From positions 15,066,001-15,130,000 of the forward strand of contig JBHGNT010000015.1 of the NCBI GenBank assembly GCA_043228905.1: DNA of 64,000 nucleotides, given 5' to 3'. The notes beneath the pieces were generated by a model. It did no database searches. It had not been told where the DNA came from and was given only the letters and a program-made list of their open reading frames with translations. Shown piece after piece: positions 8,501 to 16,589 of this stretch (positions are counted from its first letter, which is position 1; every line of letters starts with the position of its first letter). The stretch comes from Azolla caroliniana. Lineage: Eukaryota; Polypodiophyta. Made by a program: the position numbers and the translations under genes.

Positions 8501-10568
8501 TTACGCGCAGACCCACAGAATCGACTACGACGAGACCTTCGCTCCTGTGGCGAAGATGACGACGGTTCGTGTGGTACTGGCGGTTGCTGCGGCAAGGGGG
8601 TGGCATCTTCACCAGATGGATGTGAAGAACGCCTTCCTTCAAGGAGAGCTTGAAGAAGAAGTCTTTATGACTCAGCCCCCCAGATTTCAATCGGAGATGA
8701 ACAAGTCAGCGGTATGCCGACTGAAGAAGTCGCTTTACGGCTTGAAGCAAGCCCCCCGAGCTTGGAACGCGAAGATCACGCACCGGTTGCGTAAGCTGGG
8801 GTTTGTTGTCTCTAAGTCAGACTCTTCGTTGTTCATCCGGCAAGGCTCGGACGGTCCGGTATGTATACTCTTGTATGTGGATGATTTAGTCATCACCGGA
8901 CCGGGTCTTCCCAAAATCAACCGCGTCAAGTCCCAGTTGTCGGACGCATTCGAAATGAAGGACCTGGGGGACCTTCATTATTTTCTTGGGATCGAAGTGA
9001 TCCGAACCCCCGATGGCATATTGCTCTCACAACGATATTACGTGTTGAATATGTTGTATAAGTTCGGCATGACGGATTGCCGACCTATCTCCACACCCCT
9101 AGACCGGAACCAGAAGCTCCGTCCCAACTCCGGACCAGCCTGCAATGAGAAACGGTTCCGACAGGTTGTCGGAAGCCTGATCTACTTAACCATCACCCGA
9201 CCCGACATTAGCTATCCGGTCGGCATGGTAAGCCAGTTCATGCAGAAGCCGACCGTGGAGCACCTTCAGTGCGCGCAACGAATATTACGGTATGTCAGCG
9301 GCACTAAGGACCGGGGACTGCTATACCGGCGAGGTATACCCGAAGAGCTTGTCGGTTACACAAATGCTGACTGGGCCGGCGATGCGTCTGATCGCCGCTC
9401 CACTTCTGGATACATGTTCTCCATAGGTAGCGCGGCCGTTGCGTGGAGCAGCAAGAAGCAGCCCACAGTGGCTTTGTCAAGCACTGAGGCTGAGTACCGG
9501 GCCGCTACCGTTGCCACTTGTGAAGCCATCTGGCTTCGGCGACTGCTGCGAGACTTGCGGATCGAGGTACCGACCTCAATCCCGATTTACTGCGATAACA
9601 TGAGCATCCTGCAACTCGCCAGGAACCCTGTGTTCCATGCTCGCACAAAGCAGATCGAGGTGCACTACCACTTCGTGCGTGAGCGGGTCTTGAGCGGTGA
9701 AGTTGACCTACGGTATGTTCATACGGATCGGCAAGTTGCCGACATCTTCACCAAGCCGCTCGGATCGGACAAGTTGCAGCACTTTACCGACATGCTTGGT
9801 ATTCAGCATCTCGACGTGCTGCACTTGAGGGGGAGAAGCAAGGGCAAAGTCTCTACCGAAACGGGCAAAGGCCAAAAAACTGTCGAACCCGTCGGTAAGA
9901 GGAGAGCCGGAAGAAGAGGAGACAAGAAGATGAAGGAAGCCGAGTCGACGAAGGAAGTCGACACATCCGAACAGGTCGGAGCAAGCGGCTGTGAAGAAGA
10001 GTTGTGCACTCAGGAAGAGAAGTGCATGTTGTGCGGAGGTCATCACGACGGTACTGACCATGATGCGGAGTCGAATGAAGAATTCGATTTTAGTTCACCG
10101 GCTGAAGAAGCCGAGGGAAGCATGGAGAAGGCCAAGACTCGGAAGTGGTCCGATGTGGTGAGAGGCCTGAAGCCGGAAGTCGAATCGGAGTATACCGATT
10201 CGGACAAGAGCTGGAACGAGTCGGAGACAGTTGACTCAGATCAACAGATGGATCCGGATGAGTCGGATCGACTGAAGGCCAAGGGGACACGGACACAGCG
10301 GAAGTCGATGCCATCGTGGGAGAACCGACGGATCGGCAAGCGCTGGAGCCACAGCAACGAGAGTGCTGAGATGGGCCTATTGAGAAGACATGCCCACCGA
10401 GAGGGTCGAGGCGCGCAGAACCAAAGGGGTCGCGGAAAACAGGACCGGACCGGACGAGGAGCGCGAGCAAGGCGGAGTGACGCCAGGAGAAGTCGGTTGG
10501 AAGAACCGACTACCACAGAGGTCGACACTACGACCCCACCTCAGGTTGACCTTGAGGGGGAGTGTTGA
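5544..10568 (+). CDS. Copia-1 Gag-Pol polyprotein (1674 aa) with substituted active sites and C-terminal extension
   Basis: The frame is open from inside the LTR, but the ATG at 5544 (MDRGMATSLPVEKLDRSNYA) is the likely start, as it follows the primer site and begins the gag homology. In order: gag; zinc knuckle CWYCGKKGHRESKC (264-277); protease DSGA (Asp 343); GAG-pre-integrase HKRIGH; integrase; reverse transcriptase with YVDD (1111-1114); RNase H. The integrase has HSDVWGP and NGVAE, but the second catalytic Asp is Asn (residue 601, context CLRSNGGKEY); spacing to the Glu is the normal 35. About seven residues are also missing before FYWAEAV. In RNase H the first Asp is Asn (residue 1274, YTNADW). 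After the usual Copia end (HLRG, near 1430) about 245 further residues follow. They are acidic, then Arg/Gly-rich, with a CMLCGGHHDGTDH motif at 1494 and a conserved KW(S)DVVRGLK block. The TGA overlaps the first six bases of the 3' LTR. Confidence 0.93.
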   Translation: MDRGMATSLPVEKLDRSNYASWSYKMHQYLLGQGYWSYVEGANDAAPDSAHKDFPVWEQAASRVMYCFASSVGDQLLNHICDAKTPKDAWGNLKKVFAASTTARKLQLRHELSNVRQKNMFVADYTGRIKEICDSLASINVTVEEDEMVQVCLGGLASKFGAFRTAVCTRENTPSFFDLQSMLLVEENHAGASNSASPGSQMLYTGMDRLCGRGGRGGSARNGGGRQEQERRHYERADSSSGTSTSRGSQGGAGGRQDKSATECWYCGKKGHRESKCWRKRSDSDKSGSIKTGKDGRQNSHYANGSGGSGTGKAGKGPALVMNHKANSMKKTTSKTEEVWYVDSGASNHMTSHKEWFSFLEKPDQPRVVETGDDTPHRIVHVGEVPLSHVGQKGKLMNVLHILTITKSLVSVGQIVDQGMQVRFTHLGCFIEDEGEVIAQGRRDGRMFILNTNDFGTALFTKQQKVESDIDLWHKRIGHVNYRRLQDLQTKQVIFGLPKFSGRRAEICEACQLGKQHRLPFPAEQNRSRNKLDLIHSDVWGPAQSVSLGGSRYFVSFIDDYTRHTWIYLVERKSEVFDCFRSLQKMVERESERKIKCLRSNGGKEYFSGQFTSYLQQKGIRREFSCKYTPEQNGVAERKNRTLVEAARAMPRFYWAEAVQTAVYIQNRIGDKVSTHELYFGRKPNLRHLRIFGSIAYVHVPDQKRRKLDAKSEKCILVGYAQEQKGYKCYNPPTKEVRVSRDVEFDESASWYSISTPTSDPDPMPEDQASEPESALAEDDEARTHDESPESLRLSGLNERLSRLDQSDEETASGGDSAVLTPRKEPRKRFTRKEKGKRKMPEFETGNDESDWCVSDSGKEKGGSSATKTELAKKGLKSGDGALRRSTRQKDPVMRYGYNEYMAHHYAYMTKVTEVREPESYAEAAKDANWRAAMDEEMRALDANETWDLVDPPPHCKPIGCKWVYKVKYNADSSVNRYKARLVAKGYAQTHRIDYDETFAPVAKMTTVRVVLAVAAARGWHLHQMDVKNAFLQGELEEEVFMTQPPRFQSEMNKSAVCRLKKSLYGLKQAPRAWNAKITHRLRKLGFVVSKSDSSLFIRQGSDGPVCILLYVDDLVITGPGLPKINRVKSQLSDAFEMKDLGDLHYFLGIEVIRTPDGILLSQRYYVLNMLYKFGMTDCRPISTPLDRNQKLRPNSGPACNEKRFRQVVGSLIYLTITRPDISYPVGMVSQFMQKPTVEHLQCAQRILRYVSGTKDRGLLYRRGIPEELVGYTNADWAGDASDRRSTSGYMFSIGSAAVAWSSKKQPTVALSSTEAEYRAATVATCEAIWLRRLLRDLRIEVPTSIPIYCDNMSILQLARNPVFHARTKQIEVHYHFVRERVLSGEVDLRYVHTDRQVADIFTKPLGSDKLQHFTDMLGIQHLDVLHLRGRSKGKVSTETGKGQKTVEPVGKRRAGRRGDKKMKEAESTKEVDTSEQVGASGCEEELCTQEEKCMLCGGHHDGTDHDAESNEEFDFSSPAEEAEGSMEKAKTRKWSDVVRGLKPEVESEYTDSDKSWNESETVDSDQQMDPDESDRLKAKGTRTQRKSMPSWENRRIGKRWSHSNESAEMGLLRRHAHREGRGAQNQRGRGKQDRTGRGARARRSDARRSRLEEPTTTEVDTTTPPQVDLEGEC
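10553..10562 (+). other. Copia-1 polypurine tract
   Basis: TTGAGGGGGAG ends directly at the first base of the 3' LTR and would prime plus-strand DNA synthesis. The same sequence with its context CTTGAGGGGGAG occurs earlier, near 9825-9836, at the point where related Copia polyproteins normally end. Confidence 0.85.
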
Positions 10569-10993
10569 GCGGCAAGCTCAACCGAAGCCGGATCGGCTGA
10601 ATAAGCCGGATCGGCTGAATAAGCCGGAGCCGGTAAGCGAGACGGATCGGGCGAAACGGATCGGTATGACGGTGAGCAACCGAGCCGGCAAGCAGTGGAG
10701 GCCGGGTGCAATCCGTAACCGAAAGTCCAATCGGAAGCCTAGTATAGGATAGACTACTAGGTAGCTATAGTCTCGTAGTAAGTGTCAGATGCTCGTGTGA
10801 GCATTGAAGTACATGGTACTTCTGTCAGTCCCAAGAGGACTTGTATAAATAGTGCTACTTAGCACAGTGTGTGTACAGAGTCGTGATATAATTTTGAAAT
10901 TGTGTTCTGCTCTCTCTGTCTCTCTCGCTCTCTCTCTCTCCCTCTCTATGTGTTGTTCTCTGTTTTACGCTTCCGCAAACACTTACGTTTACA
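10563..10993 (+). repeat. Copia-1 3' LTR (431 bp)
   Basis: It matches the 5' LTR except for 4 substitutions and one extra copy of GATCGGCTGAATAAGCCG (18 bp, in tandem), which explains the full length difference of 18 bp. Confidence 0.95.
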
Positions 10994-12210
10994 ACATGTA
11001 CTTTACATCTTCCGATAATTACCGATTTAGTATATAGATACAACACCAAGTACAATATAGTGTGTTCATGGAGAACACTCAACATTGATTAATAGATAAT
11101 TAGTACAAACTCTTCAATCTAGGACAGTACTATGAGTAGTAGACATGTACTTTACATCCTTCGATAATTACTTCTTTAGTACAGATACAACACATAGTAC
11201 AATACAGTGTCCATGGAAAACCCTCAACATGGATTAAAAGATAATTAGTACAATTCTCTTAAGGACGGTCAATACTATGAGTACAAGTTGAGTAAATACT
11301 AATTTAGTACAGATACAACACACAACATAGTACAATGTGTCAATGGAGAACACTTCACATGGATTAAAAGATGATTAGTACAATTCTCTTAAGGACGGAC
11401 AATACTGTGAGTACAAGACGAGTACTGTACATCCTTCAGTAAATATTGATTTAGTACAAATACAACATACAACATAGTACAATGTGTCTATGGAGAACAC
11501 TTCACATGGATTAAAAGATAATTAGTACAATTCTCTTAAGGATGGGTCACAATACTATGAGTACAAGACGAGTACTTTACATCCTTCTGTAACACAACAT
11601 AGTACAGATACAACACACAACATAGTACAATGTGTCTATGGAGAACACTTCACATGGATTAAAAGATAATTAGTACAATTCTCTTAAGGATGGGTCACAA
11701 TACTATGAGTACAAGACGAGTACTTTACATCCTTCTGTAACACAACATAGTACAGATACAACACACAACATAGTACAATGTGTCTATGGAGAACACTTCA
11801 CATGCATTAAAGATAATTAGTACAATTCTCTTAAGGACGGACAATACTATAGAGTACAATACGAGTACTTTACATTCTTTAGTAAATACTGATTTAGTAA
11901 AGATACAACACACAACATAGTACACTTTGTCTATGGAGAACACTTCACATGGATTAAAAGATAATAAACACAGATTCACGTGACAGGATAGTACTATTTG
12001 ATCAATCAAGAACATTTAACTTAGTTACAAACAAAATTAGTATGCATGCATCCATGTGAATAGTGTTGTGTTCGAATAGTTACAAACATAATTAGTATGC
12101 ATCCATGTGAATAGTACTGTGTGTGAATAGTTATAAACATAATTAGTATGCATGCACTAACACAAGAACTACTTCCTTACACATTGCATGATAAGTACTA
12201 AACATATGGA
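10994..12210. repeat. Satellite-like tandem array with 147-148 bp period
   Basis: The marker TTCACATGGATTAAAAGAT recurs at about 11354, 11501, 11649, 11797 and 11944, giving steps of 147, 148, 148 and 147 bp. Earlier units are more diverged and spaced about 131 bp. Each unit contains AGTACAATTCTCTTAAGGA, GAGTACTTTACATCCTTC and ACATAGTACAATGTGTC. After 12000 the pattern fades into repeats of AATTAGTATGCATGCA. The array fills the 3' half of the transposase intron. The two central units are nearly identical. Confidence 0.85.
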
Positions 12211-13869
12211 TTAAAAATTACCTGGCGATAAAGTAGAACGATCATGCCGCCTTAAACTGCGAGGCAGCACCATCAGACCAAACCCAATGACGGTTAAAGG
12301 TTAACCCTAGAGACAATAAATCTGCATGGTGAAGCTTAAAACAATGTTGAACAAATAGTGTATCATGCTTTTTATCATCTGAAATGTAAAATATTGATTT
12401 CTTATGTAACTCACCGTCTTGCCTCCAATAGCAAATATGTACAAGTATTGTACATTGATCATTGTACCAATGCATTGATTGAACCTCATTTTGAACTTTA
12501 AATGTATAGTTTTCTGCAAAGTCAATAACGGATACGATGACACCCGTTGGTAAGTTATTAATATATTCCTTGACTTGTGAATTTTGCCGATAACTCCGGA
12601 AGTTATGTGGAATGAACTCCCCAAGTTGTTTCTTAAATTCTGAGACAAGGGTAGCAGCACATGTCTCCTTATATACTTCCTTGATACGATTAGTTACAAG
12701 TCCCTTGCCAATATTTTCAGTCACATACTCTAAATATTTCCATTTCACGATATGAGTGTTTCCCAAATCAAGCTCCTGCCTACAAAATAATGGTAGTGGA
12801 CAAACCTTACATGTTCTTAATAGACATGTACGACGATGTCACTCACATGATGGTTCTTTTTCACAAACACAAGACCTCCATAGCTCAGAAACGGATGCAT
12901 AAGTCATGTTTCGTGCATTACACCTATTATCCTCCCCATTTGGTCTACAAACCTCACAAGTGCAGACACATAATTCCCCGTGTATACCCTTAGAATTAGT
13001 ACGCATTGCATTCACTCCTAGCCTTAACATTTCCATCTTCACATGGTACACACAACAACATGTATTCCTCTCATTTAATTTTCTAACATAAAATGGTTTC
13101 AAACCTTGGAACTTGTGGAATCCAACAGTCAAGCTTGGATGTTGGTCTTTAAAGTTCATGTACAATTCAGCCTACATCAACCAATATATATAGCAAACAT
13201 TAATATACACTTGGTCAAAACACAAATTTATGGAATGTGAATTGATATAAAAAAATGGAATACCTCTTTCATCTCCAAGAAGTGTCTAGGGTGAATCTGG
13301 TACTTACCCTGACTTCTTCGTTGTCTACACATGTCCTTCTTATTTGGTGAGACACGCGTATTTTTGGCCCAAAATGAATCCACTTTCTCAATAATCTCTT
13401 GAGATAAGGCATCGCATCGTCGTCTACGTCCCAACCCCAGCCACTTGAATTGGCTTGAGTGTATATTTCGGCGATGTTTCCTCAAGTTCCTTCTTTGAAT
13501 ACCCAGGGCTAAGGCAACTTTAGTATCACTATATTTTTTTTCTCTCGCACCGTTCACAACCATGTGTAGGGTTGCCCTCTTTGCAGCAAGTTTGTCTATG
13601 CTCTCTACACCTTTCAGTAAGTCTAGGGATGACTTCATAAACTCTACAATCTCTTCTGAAACACATTGGTTCCTAAATTTTATTCTCTCCATGTCTTCAT
13701 TCAAACGTTGATGGTGTAACACTCTACATATAATATCCCTACGATCCTCTTCACTAAATCTCTTCGTTATTTCAATCAAATAACGGACTATGTGAAGAAC
13801 CACCCGTCTCTTGGTCCTTTCAGATATACATGACTTACTTGACAACTCACTCTCGTTGGGGACCCCCAT

Positions 13870-14980
13870 TTGGTCACTAGATTTATCCAAAAAAATTAAG
13901 TGTCCGGCGAGAGTAGTTAATGTTATATAGACTACACTAAGAAAACACAGTCAAATGTTTTTAAATGTGGCCTGCAAAGTGAGAAATAATTTGTTTCGAA
14001 CATTAGAATTACGAATCAAATATGACAATTGTAAAATCTAAAAATTTAGTACTGAAAAATGAAGAAATGAAAAATTTTAGTCCTGAAAATAAAAAAATGG
14101 ATGGAAGGAACCTCCGATGGTGGCGGGAGCGTTGATTCAGTGTGATATGCTACCTCGATTTGCTGGAAGGAACCTCCCATGGTGGAAGCACGACGTACAA
14201 TTTGACAATTGTAAAATCTAAAAATTTAGTATTGAAAAATGAAGAAATGAAAAATTTTAGTCCTAAAAATAAAAAATTGGATGCAAGGAACCTCCAATGG
14301 TGGCGGGAGCGTTGATTCTGTGTGATATGCCACCTCGATTTGCTAGAAAGAACCTCCAATGGTGGAGGGCGCCTTGAATCTTTGTGATATGCCACCTGGA
14401 TTCGGTGGAAGGATCCTCGCCTAGATGGAAAAAGCCCCAAATCACCACGACATAAACTACAATCGGTGGAAGTAAGAAAGTCGTTGTCGAAGAAGTCACT
14501 ATTGGCTGTTATAAGAGGCCTCAGAACAGTCTTTGTTCCTCAACCTAAACCCTAACAAAAATAGAAACCCTAAAAAAACCAGAAATCCTTAACTCAAAAG
14601 CTTCAACTGACATGGATGTCTGAGATTTGCTCCCTAACCCCTAACAAAACTCTTAGATTGGAGGAAAAGCCGAAACGTGACATGGATGTCTGAGATGAAG
14701 AGCTCAGAGGTATAGAGGAAGAGGAGTATGAGGGGAAGCGCCAAAAACAACGTGAGGGGAAAATAACCCCCAAAATGGAAAGAACATCTCCTCACGTGTT
14801 CCCCCCACTCCTTGTAGTAAATGACACTTGTACTATAGTCACCCCACTCTCCAAAATCGATTTTTTTTTCTCTGAGTTTTTTTTCTGAATTATTCAGTAC
14901 TAACAGTATCAAAAGTACTGACAATTTTTGTGGCCAAAAACAGTACTTTTCTGGTACACCGTAGCGTGCTTCCACCCAGG
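13870..14980. repeat. Upstream region of the transposase: 180-bp duplication and repeated GAACCTCC motif
   Basis: A block starting GACAATTGTAAAATCTAAAA occurs at 14024 and again at 14204 (period 180 bp), with few differences. Within and after it a motif of the form GGAACCTCCNATGGTGG recurs at about 14107, 14169, 14288 and 14350, with a diverged fifth copy near 14412. No gene is supported here. The position, 5' to the transposase, would suit a promoter or subterminal binding sites. Confidence 0.6.
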
Positions 14981-15723
14981 ACATGCTTCGAGCATACGTT
15001 GGTACAAAACCAACAAAATGGGAATGTTATCTCCCAATTTTGGAGTTTGCTTATAACAGCTCCAAGCATACATCGACGGGATATAGTCCTTTTATGTTGA
15101 TGTATCAGCCACGAGCCCCGATTGATGTTAATATACATCATGATGAGTTGCGAAGTACGCAAAACTTTCTTCGGGATATGCAAGATATGTTGCATATTGC
15201 ACGAGATAATATAAAAACAACTCAAGGGAGAGCGCATTTTTATGGCGATCATCATAGGCAACCTCGTGTATTCCACCCTAGACAGAAGGTATTTTTACGT
15301 GTACCTCACAATTCTAAGACATTGTCTAAGGGTAAGTGCACTAAGTTAGCCCCACGGTTTTGTGGACCTTTAACAGTCCTCAAACGCATTGGGTCATCAG
15401 CCTATCGTCTCGCTCTTCCCGATGGTGTTGAAATTCATCCAGTTTTTCATGTGAGTCGTCTAAAAGAACTTCTAGGTTCTGGCGACATTATAGTTACAAC
15501 TAAAACTCTAGTTACTTCTGAAGAATTATCTTCTAAACCACATGTACCAGAAATAAGTGTCGATGTTAAAACAAAAAAATTACGTACTAAAGAAATCCAA
15601 GAATTTAAAATAAAATGGATGGATAAATCAATAAAAGATGCCACATGGGAACACGAAAATACTCTTTCCATTGCAAGATTGCAATGTTTTAAAGGGGAGT
15701 ATGTTACGGGCATGACCATATAA
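14978..15723 (+). pseudogene. Chromovirus integrase C-terminus with chromodomain (5'-truncated)
   Basis: An open frame of about 246 residues begins inside the integrase at a sequence typical of Ty3/Gypsy (DMLRAYVG...W...LP..EFAYN). It continues through the GPF/Y module (APRFCGPLTVLKRIGSSAYRL, HPVFHVSRLKE) to a chromodomain-like end (EFKIKWMDKSIKDATWEHE). Chromodomains of this clade steer integration to heterochromatin. The frame ends in TAA inside the 3' LTR. Everything upstream (gag, protease, RT, most of integrase) is missing: the coding match stops abruptly at about 14977. It is a remnant and not functional. Confidence 0.88.
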
Positions 15724-16494
15724 TATCCCATGATGAGAATTTGTCGTAGTATTCTAGCCACGTGGATAAGTGTGAGGGTTAAAAGAGAGTGTAAAGAAGG
15801 GGAGGATTACTTTTAATCCTCGGGATTTGTTACCCGTAAGAATATACGGGGAGGCATAAGGGTATGTGTAATGATGTGCTTGATGTGTATGTGTAAAGTA
15901 AATGAGTGTGTGAGGATGAGTATGTGTATGGACACATGCATAATTATGTGCATGTGTACAAGAATGTGTAACGGTCTTATTTATAACAGTCATGTAACCG
16001 TTACATTGGATGTATTATATAAACCCCCTATGGGGTGTGTAATGAGATAACCTTTTTTCCCCTCTCACATTTGTGTCATTTTCTATTTGTCTTTCTCTCT
16101 TGCTCTCTCTCTAACGTAACCCCCTTGGGAGGAGGGTGAAGCCATTCTAGGTTTCACCCCCCACCCCAACAACAGGATTGAGACAACCCATTAGGCCAAG
16201 TGTGAACTTGCCTGGGGGCCTTGGGTATCGCTATAAATAAGAGGCCTAGCTACCCTCATTTCATCATCTTTTGACTACATCGAGACTCTGTTTCGTGGTG
16301 GTTCAACTGTTGTAGTGAGCACGCCAGCACCAAGTACGACTCGACGCCACGGCGGTGGTATGGGATGTCGATCGAGGCTCGAGTCCGTCTCGATCCCTTC
16401 GCTCGGGCGTGGTCGGGTGGATCGGCACCCTTCTTTCTCTCTCTCCTTTCTATCTATCTATCTATCATTCTTTTATCCTTATCATATGCTTACA
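15702..16494 (+). repeat. Chromovirus 3' LTR
   Basis: AAAGGGGAGTA (polypurine tract) at 15691-15701 is followed by TGTTACGGGCATG, the LTR start. TATA-like boxes lie at about 16013 (TATATAAAC) and about 16231 (CTATAAATA). The end at TTACA, 16494, is my choice because it is the last plausible CA before unrelated sequence. No partner LTR is in the window, so the end is not confirmed. Confidence 0.65.
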
Positions 16495-16589
16495 TTAGGG
16501 CATATCTCTAATAAGGGTTGTATTAGATGACATTCAGATTAAATACTCTACGTGCGTAAAGAATTCTTATACCAATACCAAATACCATG

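Larger units (their letters stand above)
5037..10993 (+). mobile_element. Copia-1: near-complete, young Ty1/Copia retrotransposon
   Basis: The element is 5957 bp, bounded by TG...CA LTRs and flanked by the 5-bp duplication ACATG (5032-5036 and 10994-10998). It has an initiator tRNA-Met primer site, one open polyprotein frame and a polypurine tract. By eye the LTRs differ by 4 substitutions and one 18-bp duplication, so the insertion is recent. It sits in the satellite array inside the transposase intron. Copia-3 and Copia-5 in this window are older relatives with similar LTR starts and the same extra C-terminal region. Despite the open frame, two catalytic residues are changed (see the CDS). 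Confidence 0.95.
3574..13869 (-). pseudogene. DDE-type transposase gene of an unnamed family, split by introns, four in-frame stops
   Basis: The first visible ATG is at 13869. Exon 1 runs to 13264 and ends at a GT donor. Exon 2 starts after an AG at 13172/13171, keeps frame (phase 0) and runs to 12222 before GT. The last exon ends at 3574, its acceptor lying near 4480. Exon 1 carries a basic region with RRNLRKHRRN. Exon 2 has a Cys-rich segment (CCCVYH, CVCTCEVC) and the motifs VIDFAENY (Asp at 12523-12521) and WSDGAASQFK (Asp at 12274-12272). The last exon has GSGHGKGEHDGAGA near 4387, then a C-terminal part with EDYYIVV and VVYGNYYAKL. I recall similar trios of motifs in uncharacterised animal proteins that look like DDE transposases, but cannot name the family. 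Stops interrupt the frame at 12839 (TGA), 12242 (TGA), 4090 (TAA) and 4048 (TAG), so this copy is dead. Terminal inverted repeats were not found by eye. Confidence 0.65.

Noticed and set aside
14634-14984. 116-residue minus-strand frame with hydrophobic segment
   Set aside because: It spans an AT-rich junction next to a truncated chromovirus and resembles no protein.
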